In this document: piece after piece, positions 25,305 to 33,404 of the stretch
Layout: each line of letters opens with the position of its first letter
How positions within the stretch are numbered: position 1 is the stretch's first letter
Assembly: GCA_030609325.1 (NCBI GenBank)
Contig: JAUWCL010000015.1
Span: 1 to 64,000, forward strand
DNA length: 64,000 nt
Source of the DNA: Candidatus Krumholzibacteriota bacterium
GTDB taxonomy: Bacteria > Krumholzibacteriota > Krumholzibacteriia > Krumholzibacteriales > Krumholzibacteriaceae
Reading direction: 5' to 3'
The notes under the pieces: model-generated
Databases searched by the model: none
Seen by the model: the letters and a program-made list of their open reading frames with translations, nothing else
What the model was told of the DNA's origin: nothing
Position numbers and translations under genes: made by a program

Positions 25305-26774
25305 TCAGATGTCGAGGATCTTGGACTCGGGAATGCATTCACCCGCCACACGGCTGTAGCGCGTCTCCCATCTCAGCGAAGGGATCATCTGCTCTCCGCT
25401 CCTGCGGCAGACCTCGTGAAACTTCTCGTGCACGCTCCTCATGATGTCCTCGATATCTTCGGGGCACTTGTCGACGATGAAGTGGACCCACGACGAGCCG
25501 TCCTCTCCCTTCGAGACGACGTGTTCATCCGCGAGGACCGAGCACATCACGCTCTCCAGTATGCCGACCATCCTGGTGACAACGTCGGAGGCTCCGACAA
25601 CCCGCATGTCGATAAGGCAGAACTCGCTGCCGGTGAGGTCGGCCCGCTCTATCATCATGTGAAGCGGGCTGACGAGGTCCTTCTCACGGTCGAAGGCCGG
25701 CTCGAGCGGCAGACTGATGCTGATCGTGTTCCCCGAGCTGATGTCGAGCTCGGCGTCGAGGGCGTCGGCAAGCCTGCTCAAAACCAGTCCCCTGTGGGCC
25801 TCGTGGAACGAGAGGTAGTCTTTCAGGCCTTCCCTGATCGACCTGAGCCAGCCACTCGTCCTCGGCCTGAGATAGATCTTCAGGTTCCTCTCAACCCCGC
25901 CGTGGTAGCAGATCTCTTCCCTGATCGAAGAGCTGCACTCGATGAACGGCGCCTCGCCGAGCCAGGTGTTGTACGCCTCGATCGCTGTCACGACGAAGTC
26001 CATGAGGTTTCCCCTGCCGGTAAATACGGTCGTCTCAGGCATGCTGATCTTGTAGCCGCGGAGCTTGCTGTTGGCCTGAAGCTTCTCGAAGACCGGCTTC
26101 AGATCGTGCCGGACCCTGGTCAGGGTGCGGCAGACCTTCATCTCCTCCGACTCGATCATGAATATCTTCTGGAGCTCGTCGAGGTTCGTTATAAGTTTCT
26201 CGACGTTTCTCCATCCGATATCGAGGAGCTTCTCCCTTTCCTCGCCGCCGAGAGGCTGCTCGCTGAGGATCTTGACGGCGTTTCTTATCGCCGTTAGCGG
26301 AGTCCTCATCCTGTGGGAAAGAGAGGTGGCGAAACGCGACCTCAACTCGTCGAGTTTCTTCCAGCGGGAGAAATCGTGGATCAGTACGTAGAAGGCTGCT
26401 GTCTCGCCGGGGATCACGATCGACCTGACTTCGAGCCCAAGGAGCTTGCGCGTCTCCTGGTCGGGCAGCGTGACGTCGACATAAGTAATGGCTGATCCGT
26501 TGGACGTGCACGTCTCGAAGAGACCGTCGGGACAGCTTCTCTCGATGATGCCGGCGATCTCCCCGTCGGTCGTCGCGGAGAGCATGCCGCGGGCGCACCT
26601 GTTTGCGAAGACCGGCGTCCGGGAGTGGTCGAGTATGACCACGCCCTGCTCGACCGGCTCGAGAAGGCTCTCGAGAAGGGAAGAGGCCGGAGAGCCGCCG
26701 CTGTCTGCGTTGTCGCGCAAAGCGGCTGCCCCTGTTTCCATCTCAGGTATCGTTTCGACAGGATGCGTTGCCAT
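25305..26774 (-). CDS. PAS-like histidine kinase-related signalling protein with degenerate C-terminal domains
   Basis: A 489-residue cytoplasmic protein. Residues ~30-135 look like a PAS domain. The HisKA segment has the H-box SLSHRMRTPLTAIRN (about residue 155). The following region should be the ATPase domain, but there is no N-box Asn and no DxGxG; only HRGLVLSRL resembles a G-box. The last ~110 residues (CLIDMRVVGASDVVTRMVG, then VSKGEDGSSWVHFIV) look like a degenerate GGDEF-type fold. It may act as a phosphotransfer or scaffold protein rather than an autokinase. The gene lies convergent and directly abutting the TPR-DUF4388 gene. Confidence 0.7.
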   Translation of the reverse strand: MATHPVETIPEMETGAAALRDNADSGGSPASSLLESLLEPVEQGVVILDHSRTPVFANRCARGMLSATTDGEIAGIIERSCPDGLFETCTSNGSAITYVDVTLPDQETRKLLGLEVRSIVIPGETAAFYVLIHDFSRWKKLDELRSRFATSLSHRMRTPLTAIRNAVKILSEQPLGGEEREKLLDIGWRNVEKLITNLDELQKIFMIESEEMKVCRTLTRVRHDLKPVFEKLQANSKLRGYKISMPETTVFTGRGNLMDFVVTAIEAYNTWLGEAPFIECSSSIREEICYHGGVERNLKIYLRPRTSGWLRSIREGLKDYLSFHEAHRGLVLSRLADALDAELDISSGNTISISLPLEPAFDREKDLVSPLHMMIERADLTGSEFCLIDMRVVGASDVVTRMVGILESVMCSVLADEHVVSKGEDGSSWVHFIVDKCPEDIEDIMRSVHEKFHEVCRRSGEQMIPSLRWETRYSRVAGECIPESKILDI

Positions 26775-26923
26775 CGGTGTATTCCTCGCAGCCAGAGTCT
26801 GTCTTGACGAACATCAGGTAACGCAAGGTATGTGCCTTGTATCGGCGGCAACTTTGCGGAAAGGCTGCAGACTCTGCTCCACAACGGGGAACTATGGGAG
26901 CATCGGCATTTCGCAGAATGCAT

Positions 26924-27787
26924 TCAGGGTGTTGTTTTTTCAGGCGGTGTGTCCCCCGGCGAAAGGGTTCCCGGCGGAGCGTCCTCCGGATCGCGCTTTT
27001 TCTTCAAGGTACCGGGGAACCGCCACGTGATCCCTATCTGGATCATCGAGTTCCAGATACGCTCGACGCTGTCCCCGGAATCGATGCCGCCGGAGAGACG
27101 GACATCGAGGCCTCCCTTCAACCGCGTCCCCGCAGCGAGTAGATAGACCTCCCTGTAATCGCCGTTCCTGAAGACCTGTGCAAAGGCTGAAAAATCGATC
27201 GTCAGCGCGCGAAAAGGTTTCAGACCGAGAAGGACACCGGCGAGAGCGTAGTTCTCGGACCTGTAGAATTCCTCCTCGATCTTCCGTCCGACGAGCGTGT
27301 ATGTCGCGGAGCAGTGGAAGTCGAATATCTCCGATAATCTCCTGAACTCGAGCCCGGCGCCTCCATCGAGGCTCTCCCCCGCATACGGCCAAAGGCTCGC
27401 CGATCCCGTCGGGATACGCATGTCGCCCCTGAAAAACAGGCCTGAGATCCTGAGGGAATCGCCCACGATCCTATGCTCGGCGCTGAGCAGCAGGTCGGCA
27501 TAGCCGTGATTGTACTGCCCGCTGCGCCGCAGCACGGGATAGAGGATCTGCATCCTGGCGTGCATTCGCTCGCCGCTCCGGAATCCCGTTTCGAACGAAA
27601 ACACGGTAGAGTTCTCGTATTCCCCCTCGACGAACGACTGCCCGATTTCGAGAACCACGCGGGCAGTATCGACGCGCCCGTAATATGTCGGCAGGTTTAG
27701 AAAAGGCCCCGTGGCCCTTACAGGCTTCGGGGCCGACAGAATCAATACGGCGGCGGTAAGACAGAAACTGAAAAACCCAGTCTTCAA
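26924..27787 (-). CDS. Outer-membrane beta-barrel-like protein
   Basis: A 287-residue protein of unknown function. Starting at the TTG at 27787 gives a signal peptide (FFSFCLTAAVLILSA, cleavage near PVRA) and then repeated amphipathic strands with many Gly and aromatic residues (YYGRVDTARVVLEIG, SLRISGLFFRGDMRIP, LRISGLFFRG). It has length and texture of a 12-strand barrel or a DUF3187-like outer-membrane protein. It is the third gene after the two zinc-ribbon genes on the same strand, with 11 nt spacing, so it is probably in their operon. A Pro/Glu-rich tail (PEDAPPGTLSPGDTPPE) follows the last strand, unusual for a barrel. Confidence 0.7.
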   Translation of the reverse strand: MKTGFFSFCLTAAVLILSAPKPVRATGPFLNLPTYYGRVDTARVVLEIGQSFVEGEYENSTVFSFETGFRSGERMHARMQILYPVLRRSGQYNHGYADLLLSAEHRIVGDSLRISGLFFRGDMRIPTGSASLWPYAGESLDGGAGLEFRRLSEIFDFHCSATYTLVGRKIEEEFYRSENYALAGVLLGLKPFRALTIDFSAFAQVFRNGDYREVYLLAAGTRLKGGLDVRLSGGIDSGDSVERIWNSMIQIGITWRFPGTLKKKRDPEDAPPGTLSPGDTPPEKTTP

Positions 27788-27798
27788 GGTCAGGCCTT

Positions 27799-28215
27799 TC
27801 AGGTCACTCCCTCGAGAAGACGGATCTTGCCCTGGTTGACGAAGTTCACGATTATCGTCTTTCTGTGGCCGGGGAGCTCTTCCTTCGCGATTACCTTTCC
27901 GTAGTCGTTCCACGACCTGTGGTAGATCACATCGTCTACATCGTACTCGTCTGACTCTTCGTATTCCTTCGCATGCTCTCTTTCCTCGCTGTCGAGGTCT
28001 TCGGGAGCAAGCTCAAACGGCTCGGCGCTCGCGTCGGCACCGGCCTCCTCCTTCTCTTCTGTCATATAGGGGAGAAATCCTTCGCAGCCGGGGCACTTGA
28101 GCCATATGACATCGTTGCTCTCGTCCCCATCGACGACTTCCATGTCGAAGTCTTTTTTACAGACACTGCAATGCTGGTTGATCATCCGCTTTTTCGCGGC
28201 CTTGCCGGTAGCCAA
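27799..28215 (-). CDS. Zinc-ribbon protein with C-terminal Tudor/SH3-like domain
   Basis: A 138-residue protein. Residues ~14-46 form a four-Cys zinc ribbon (CSVCKKDF, CPGCEGF). An acidic linker (residues ~52-90) follows. The C-terminal ~50 residues (VDDVIYHRSWNDYGKVIAKE, then IIVNFVNQGKIRLLEG) look like the small Tudor-like domain found at the C-terminus of PcrA/UvrD and in CarD/Mfd-type RNA-polymerase-binding proteins. A role in transcription or in linking repair to RNA polymerase is an inference from that fold. Second gene of a three-gene unit headed by another zinc-ribbon protein. Confidence 0.72.
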   Translation of the reverse strand: MATGKAAKKRMINQHCSVCKKDFDMEVVDGDESNDVIWLKCPGCEGFLPYMTEEKEEAGADASAEPFELAPEDLDSEEREHAKEYEESDEYDVDDVIYHRSWNDYGKVIAKEELPGHRKTIIVNFVNQGKIRLLEGVT

Positions 28216-28249
28216 AGCTGTTTACCTCCACCGAAAAAGATGCTGAGGA

Positions 28250-28432
28250 TCAATCTTCGATTCTGCAGCAATCGTCCGCCTCGCGCGCGGCGAGATATCT
28301 CATCCCGCAGACCGGACATCTGTGCTTGCCGTCCAGCCTCCCATCCGCTTCGGCCTTGGCGAGCAACCTGTGGAACTTCACGTAATTCTTGCTCTTCTGG
28401 AGTATTGACCCTTCGTGTCCTTCCGACTTCAT
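28250..28432 (-). CDS. Small zinc-ribbon protein
   Basis: A 60-residue protein of unknown function. The second half carries CPVCGMRY and a CC pair, giving a CxxC plus CC pattern likely to bind zinc. The first half is a basic amphipathic helix (NYVKFHRLLAKAEADG). GGGAGGAG lies 5 nt upstream of the ATG. First gene of a unit continuing into the zinc-ribbon/Tudor protein, 34 nt downstream. A strong promoter with two palindromes in the leader drives it. Confidence 0.8.
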   Translation of the reverse strand: MKSEGHEGSILQKSKNYVKFHRLLAKAEADGRLDGKHRCPVCGMRYLAAREADDCCRIED

Positions 28433-28466
28433 TGCTTCTCCTCCCGTCCCTGGACATGAAAGCCCC

Positions 28467-28488
28467 GCACCACACCATGCTGTGGTGC
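28467..28488. repeat. Inverted repeat in the zinc-ribbon operon leader
   Basis: Arms GCACCACA and TGTGGTGC (8 bp) with a 6-nt loop lie in the leader between promoter and ribosome-binding site of the zinc-ribbon gene. It could be an operator or an RNA hairpin. Confidence 0.65.
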
Positions 28489-28494
28489 CGGAAT

Positions 28495-28513
28495 CATATT
28501 TGTACAATATATG
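28495..28513. promoter_or_regulatory. Palindrome at the transcription start of the zinc-ribbon operon
   Basis: CATAT and ATATG flank the perfect palindrome TTGTACAA; the whole 19-bp element is near-symmetric. It covers about +1 to +18 relative to the predicted start, a classic operator position for a repressor. Confidence 0.45.
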
Positions 28514-28518
28514 GTGCT

Positions 28519-28547
28519 CTTATACCACCATTCGGCGCAGCCGTCAA
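28519..28547 (-). promoter_or_regulatory. Promoter of the zinc-ribbon operon
   Basis: On the minus strand TTGACG, 17 nt, then TATAAG. Predicted start near 28512, leader about 80 nt. Confidence 0.65.
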
Positions 28548-28727
28548 CACTAATCAGCGATATTTAACATGACCTGCGGCTACAGGAAGCAATATATCAC
28601 GGACGCCCGGACATTGCAAGTGCGTCGCCGTAACTTATTGTATTATTTAATATTATGGCGCCTATAGACAATTCGGGCTGTCGGTGTATCGCAGAGTCAG
28701 CGGACAACTCGCCGCTGCCGCGGAAGG

Positions 28728-31076
28728 TCAACGGATGATCACGACCTTCTGGACCTGTTCCATTGGACCGGCGTTGACCTTCATGAAGTAGACGCCCGCC
28801 GCGACCGGCTTGCCCCGGTCATCGAGGCCGTCCCAGGTCAGCGTGATGATCTGCCCGCCGAAGACCCCCAGCTCGTACAGATGCCTCACCTGCCGGCCCG
28901 CCACGTCGTAGATGTTGACGAGGACCTCGGACTTCGTCTCTGCCGCCGGAGCTCGAAGAATATCCCTCGAATCTCCGGTTCCTGACGGATCGTAGTAAGT
29001 TCTCGGTACGTCTATGCTGAACGTGCTCCCCCTGTCGTCGGTGGGGTTAGGAATGATCGGAGAGACGAACGATCCGGCGAGAGGTACGATCGCCGTCTCG
29101 TTCATTTCTTTCGACTCGTAGACCAGCGTCTGCGGCTCGCTGTTGATGACAATGTCGATTTCTCCGACGACCTGGTACCTGTACCTGTGCCCGGGCATGA
29201 TGTCACTGTCCGTATACCGATAGCTCTTCCCTGCGAGGGTCGAATCGGAGTAAGAGGCACCGTTGACGAAGACGAGAAGCTCCCTCGGCCCCCTGTCCGT
29301 AATATCCTGCCTGTAGATTCCGAAATCCGCGCCGAATATCTCGCTGGCCGTCTTCCATGTGATCTCGATACTGCCGGGCTCCGCCATCGCCGATGCCTGG
29401 TAATACCTGATGCCGACGAAGTAGACCATGACGCTCGCCGTGTCGCTCAATTCCACGAGGTTCTTCGCGGTGAAGCGGATCCAGTTCTCGCCCGGCTTAA
29501 GACCTTCCTGAAGAATTATACCCCTGCTGATGCTCGACATGCCTGTCCACCTGCCGGGAACCGGCTCGAAGAATCCGTCGTTTATCGCCATCCGGAAACT
29601 CACGATCTCGGGCGCGTAATCGATTCGCCGGTATTCCTCTATTTCCGTATTCTGGTTCGGTACGGGAATGTGATCGATGTCGATCGAGATGAGAATGTCC
29701 CCGTAGTACGTCGTGTCGGATCTGGGAGTGTATGCCTCCAGGATGGGCCTCACTTCATAAAGATCCGGAATCGAATTCGGAACACTCCGGCCCGTGAAAA
29801 TATCGTATTCGTCGGCCAGCCCGACCTGGCCCATAGTCCACTGACAGATCGGCAGCGGCTCGGTCAGCGGCGCATTGTTCATGATGCAGTCGTGACCGGC
29901 GCCGCAGCCCTCGTAGTACGAGTTGGCGTTGATGTAGTTGAGGTATCCGGACCTGGCGGTGCACGAAACCTCAGCGCCGGCGTATTCGTCGAGCGCCCAG
30001 AAGACGTGGCTCATCTCGTGGATGAAGACGTGGGCGAAGTTGATGCCGTCCCCGAACCCGCACGCGGGGTAGGGAACGACGATGTACGGTCCGCCGAGAA
30101 ATGCATATGCGGCGTATCCGCCGGCAGACCCCTGCCAGCACTCGTTCACGCTCGCGTCGACCACGAAGGCGGTAAACACCCAGTCGTAGACGGTATCGAC
30201 CTCGGAATCGACACGCATGGCGTTGTTGAAGGTATGGGTCGCCTCCAGGGCCCACGCGTCGGACCTGATGTCTATGCCGTACACCTCACCGAGATACTTG
30301 ATCGCTTCCGAGATCCAGATCGGATCGTAGTTCCAGTCGCCCTCGATAGGCTCAAGTGCGACCGGTACTCCCCTGTGGCTCGCCGGGCAGTTGACGGTGA
30401 ACGTCAGCGGCACCCAGTGCGTGGCGTTCTCGTACTGCGAAAGCCCGAGAAGGACGCCGCGTATGACCAGACCGATCTCGTCTTCAGTCCAGTCTTCACT
30501 TTGAACACCGCCCGAACTCTCGGGAAGGATGAGATTGATAAGGACGTTGCCGATGAGAAACTCCGAGTTCTGATCCATCGCCCTGTCCATGATCTCCGCG
30601 GGAGCGCCTCTTCTCGGGCCGGAGGTCTTTGGCGCCGTCTTCTCGATCAGCTCTCGCGGCATCTCGAAGACAATGTCGTCGAACGGCTCCATCGGGATCG
30701 GCTTCGACATACTGAGAATCTTCTCCTGATCGAGAAGCCCCCTCACGACCTTGAGGGTGACCAGGTCGACCTCCATCGGATCGATCTCCGCCGGGTCGGT
30801 GACGAACCGGACGCCGAGTTCCCCGAAGTCGCCGGCGCCGGCGCCCGCGGGGAACCTTCCGAATATCATCGTCGGGGGCAGGCCGAGCAGGCCCCTCGCT
30901 CCAGCCTTCTCGGCGATATCCATCGCCCTGACGAACGAACCGTTGTCGCCGTTCCTGATCAGCACGACGGCCTGCCTGAGCCCGTATGCGGTCTCGAAGT
31001 TATCCGCGGATGACCTTGCCGGGAATATATTCAGAACGGTGAGGAAACAGATGACGGTTATGGCGATCCTCTTCAC
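28728..31076 (-). CDS. Secreted HExxH metallopeptidase with FlgD-like C-terminal module
   Basis: A 782-residue exported protein starting at a GTG after GAGGTGG. Residues 1-24 are a signal peptide. The zinc motif HEMSH followed by VFWALDEYAGAE is near residue 353, and a Cys-rich stretch (YEGCGAGHDCIMNNA) follows, so it should be a zincin peptidase. Residues ~480-680 look like Ig/fibronectin-like modules. The last ~90 residues (VNIYDVAGRQVRHLYELG and GVYFMKVNAG, ending KVVIIR) are the FlgD-Ig-like/T9SS type A-like C-terminal module that in FCB bacteria marks proteins for outer-membrane export. With the PorX/PorY genes in the same window this suggests a type IX-like secretion route. Confidence 0.85.
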   Translation of the reverse strand: MKRIAITVICFLTVLNIFPARSSADNFETAYGLRQAVVLIRNGDNGSFVRAMDIAEKAGARGLLGLPPTMIFGRFPAGAGAGDFGELGVRFVTDPAEIDPMEVDLVTLKVVRGLLDQEKILSMSKPIPMEPFDDIVFEMPRELIEKTAPKTSGPRRGAPAEIMDRAMDQNSEFLIGNVLINLILPESSGGVQSEDWTEDEIGLVIRGVLLGLSQYENATHWVPLTFTVNCPASHRGVPVALEPIEGDWNYDPIWISEAIKYLGEVYGIDIRSDAWALEATHTFNNAMRVDSEVDTVYDWVFTAFVVDASVNECWQGSAGGYAAYAFLGGPYIVVPYPACGFGDGINFAHVFIHEMSHVFWALDEYAGAEVSCTARSGYLNYINANSYYEGCGAGHDCIMNNAPLTEPLPICQWTMGQVGLADEYDIFTGRSVPNSIPDLYEVRPILEAYTPRSDTTYYGDILISIDIDHIPVPNQNTEIEEYRRIDYAPEIVSFRMAINDGFFEPVPGRWTGMSSISRGIILQEGLKPGENWIRFTAKNLVELSDTASVMVYFVGIRYYQASAMAEPGSIEITWKTASEIFGADFGIYRQDITDRGPRELLVFVNGASYSDSTLAGKSYRYTDSDIMPGHRYRYQVVGEIDIVINSEPQTLVYESKEMNETAIVPLAGSFVSPIIPNPTDDRGSTFSIDVPRTYYDPSGTGDSRDILRAPAAETKSEVLVNIYDVAGRQVRHLYELGVFGGQIITLTWDGLDDRGKPVAAGVYFMKVNAGPMEQVQKVVIIR

Positions 31077-31114
31077 TTTCCACCTCGCTTATGGATGATC
31101 GTTGTTACCGGATA

Positions 31115-31143
31115 AAAATAAGATACGGTACGGGTACAATCAA
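31115..31143 (-). promoter_or_regulatory. Promoter of the HExxH peptidase gene
   Basis: On the minus strand TTGATT, 17 nt, then TATTTT in AT-rich sequence. Start near 31108, leader about 30 nt. Confidence 0.5.
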
Positions 31144-31199
31144 ACGAAAACACTGAAATCCGTCAGCGTTATCCGGGAGGTGGTTTTACGGGTGCCGTG

Positions 31200-31964
31200 T
31201 CAGTTGCACGATTCTCGTCCGGGTGTGGAGTAACCTATAAGGACCGATTCGGTCACCGTCACCTTTGACCTGGTCTCGCGCGGGTTCCTGCCTCCCGGAT
31301 AGCTCGTCTTCGAGGTCCGTTCCACACGGCTTCTTACGAGGCCCCAGAAAGGCACTTCAGAGGAGATCCTCAGGATGCTCCTCTCCTCCTCGAACCGCTC
31401 CGCCGTGATCCCTCCCATCGCCACGTCGCGCCTGTCGCTCCTGAAGTACTCGAAGACGTCGCACCTGAAGGTCCCGGCCGGGACCTCCACGCTCTCCGGT
31501 TCGAACTCCCGGCGCTGCAGACCTTCGCTTCGCCTGAGGAAGAGCCTGCCGATATCGAAATCCTCGATCTCCTCAAAGGACGGTTCCCTGAAAGGCTCGG
31601 TGCCGTCCCTGACAAGGATGTCACTGATGCAGGCGTAGAACTCCTCGGGAGTCTTCATCTCTCCCGCGCCGGCGCACAGGGTGAGACGAACGGTGATCGT
31701 CTCCGCGTCGACCGGAGGCCAGGTGGTGGAGGTTATCTCGAGGCCGGCCCCGCCGGAGCCATTTCCCGTCACCTCGAGCGTGACGAACGAGCTGTCCCGG
31801 ATGCCGTGAGCCTCCGATATGATCAGGTACGATACCAACGTCCCCGCGGTGAAATCGACCGAGTGCAGCGAGACTCCGGGCACGAGAAAGTCGACTTCCG
31901 CCGTGGCGGGAGACGATGCGACGATCAATGTTCCCAGCGCGAGACAGGCCGATATATGATTCAT
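31200..31964 (-). CDS. Exported protein of unknown function
   Basis: A 254-residue protein I do not recognise. Starting at the ATG at 31964 (GGTGG 9 nt upstream) gives a signal peptide ending near ATAEV. The mature part has a beta-rich pattern (FVTLEVTGNGSGGAGLEI, SVEVPAGTFRCDVFEYF, FWGLVRSRVE) and Cys only in two places. The EVPAGTF/CDVFEY region is shaped like a DUF3108-type or lipid-binding periplasmic fold. It starts 16 nt after the stop of the selenoprotein cytochrome-type lipoprotein upstream, so the two are probably co-transcribed. Confidence 0.7.
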   Translation of the reverse strand: MNHISACLALGTLIVASSPATAEVDFLVPGVSLHSVDFTAGTLVSYLIISEAHGIRDSSFVTLEVTGNGSGGAGLEITSTTWPPVDAETITVRLTLCAGAGEMKTPEEFYACISDILVRDGTEPFREPSFEEIEDFDIGRLFLRRSEGLQRREFEPESVEVPAGTFRCDVFEYFRSDRRDVAMGGITAERFEEERSILRISSEVPFWGLVRSRVERTSKTSYPGGRNPRETRSKVTVTESVLIGYSTPGRESCN

Positions 31965-31980
31965 GGGATCATCCACCTGT

Positions 31981-33369
31981 TTATCTGTGAGCCTCGGCGG
32001 CGCCTGCGCTGTCGGCCAGCGCCCTGTGCCCCACCTTCGCCCAGAAGGTCTGAAAATCGAAATGAGGGCTCTGCCTGGCGTCATGGCATTCCCGGCAGAC
32101 CTTCCTCGCCCTCTCCCTGTATTTACCGTTGCGCGTGTGTTTTGTTCCCGGTCCGTGACAGGCCTCGCACTGGACGCCCCTGAGGTTGATGCCGCCCTTC
32201 TCATCCGATTCGGGGTCGTATCCGCTGAACCCGCCGTATCCCGTGGTATGGCACGGAAGACATCTGGCGTTTCTCTCGTTCCCCGACTCGGTGAGCTTCC
32301 TGAAGCCGCGGAAGTGAGGGCTGACCATAAAATCCGAGGCGGTGCCGTCGTGGCAGCGCGCGCAGGTCTCCATCCCGAGATACTTCTCTCGCAGCTTGCC
32401 CGTCAGGGGATTGCGCGAAACGAACTGCGTGACCTGCATCCTCTTGCGCCTCTCACCATCCTCGAGATAAAAATCGCTGAGCATCGAGGCGACCATCGTA
32501 TCTATCGGTGCCGACCTGGGAAGGGTCACCAGCATCGTGTCGGTCAGCTCCCAACCGCCGCGCACCGGAGTCATCACTACCCACCCGAGAGCGCGTCCCT
32601 TGTCCCCCGAATAGAGGACCGGGACTCCGAGGTCCTGGAACGATCCACCGGTCGTGTCGGCGCAGTCGCTCAAAGCCTTCTCGCCCCGCTCGGTGTGCCC
32701 GCGGATCACGAGATCTATCCCCGCAATATCGAGGAGCAGCGGCTCGAGCATCTCGCGCCGGAAGTGGGCGAGGAGAATCACCATATCGCACCCCTTCTCG
32801 CGCAGCTCGGCGGCGACATCCATACCCTCGGCGAGCGGATCTTTAAGATCGATACCGGTCCCATTTGGGGGATCCTCTCCGAGCAACGCGAATATCCCGA
32901 TCCGTGAGCCGCCGGCCTCCCTTATAACGTACGGAGGAAAGATCCTTTCCCCATCCAAATAAAGATTTGCGCAGATCACGGGAAGGCCCGTCTGCGCCTC
33001 CTCCCTTATTGCCTTGAGCTCGTACGACAGCTCGTTCTCGCCGACGGCGACGGCATCATACCCGGCCAGCACCATCATGCTCGCGAGAAACCGGCTCCTG
33101 TACAACTCGAGGATGCCCTTCCCGGCATAGAAATCGCCGGCTGAGAGAAGCAGCAGCTCGGGGGCCTCCACTCTCATCCGCTTGAGCTCCGCGGCCCGCC
33201 GGGCCACACCACCTGAGGCGGTCTCGCCTCACCCGGCAGGGACAAGGCGCCCCTGCGTGTCGCCGGTAAATACTATCGTCACCGGTTCCTTCGGGGAGCA
33301 TCCCGCCGCGAAGGCGAAGAAGAGAAGAGCCGACAGTTCCAACTTTAATATCGAGGATATCAGTGTCAT
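31981..33369 (-). CDS. Metallophosphoesterase-like tetrahaem cytochrome lipoprotein, predicted selenoprotein (in-frame UGA)
   Basis: Reading through the TGA at 33229-33231 joins an otherwise orphan signal peptide to a 408-residue frame, giving 462 residues from the ATG at 33369. The N-terminus has lipobox FAAGC (Cys 24), then VFTGDTQGRL and PAGUGETASGGVARRAAELK. As I recall them, proteins with this layout have a PCGC motif before GGLARRA, and Sec (residue 47) sits at the second Cys. The phosphoesterase half keeps AGDFY, GENEL, LAHF and GHTE, with several metal ligands changed (DTQ for DxH, GEN for GNH), so hydrolysis is doubtful. The C-terminal part has four CxxCH haem sites: CARCH, CLPCH, CEACH, CRECH, as in the cytochrome c554-like fusion family. 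Likely a periplasm-facing redox lipoprotein. There is no Shine-Dalgarno sequence; a promoter abuts the start. Confidence 0.83.
33214..33231 (-). promoter_or_regulatory. SECIS-like hairpin at the UGA of the cytochrome lipoprotein gene
   Basis: On the mRNA strand TGAGGCG, loop AGAC, CGCCTCA forms a perfect 7-bp stem whose 5' arm begins with the UGA itself. A second hairpin GGCCC/GGGCC with loop GGC lies 24-36 nt after the UGA and also fits bacterial SECIS spacing. Which one is used cannot be decided here. Confidence 0.5.
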
Positions 33370-33376
33370 GTGTATG

Positions 33377-33404
33377 ATTTTAACGTGTAAAGAAAAAGGG
33401 GCAA
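33377..33404 (-). promoter_or_regulatory. Promoter overlapping the HU terminator, before the cytochrome lipoprotein
   Basis: TTGCCC, 16 nt, then TAAAAT on the minus strand; the -35 lies in the descending stem of the HU terminator. The start would fall at or within 2-3 nt of the ATG at 33369, predicting a leaderless mRNA. The gene indeed lacks a Shine-Dalgarno sequence. Confidence 0.4.

Larger units (their letters stand above)
28433..28727. other. 295-bp intergenic stretch holding a regulated promoter
   Basis: The right part is the 3' untranslated region of the HExxH peptidase gene, with a weak hairpin (arms CAGCGG and CCGCTG) but no T-run. The left part holds the zinc-ribbon operon promoter, a palindrome at +1 and an inverted repeat in its leader. 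AT-rich sequence at 28630-28660 shows no gene. Confidence 0.55.

Noticed and set aside
33229-33231. TGA as a real stop or a pseudogene mutation in the cytochrome lipoprotein gene
   Set aside because: Both flanks are in one frame, the signal peptide and the domain belong together, the position matches a conserved Cys as I recall the family, a hairpin starts at the UGA, and the genome has a Sec-containing SelD. A point mutation remains the fallback.
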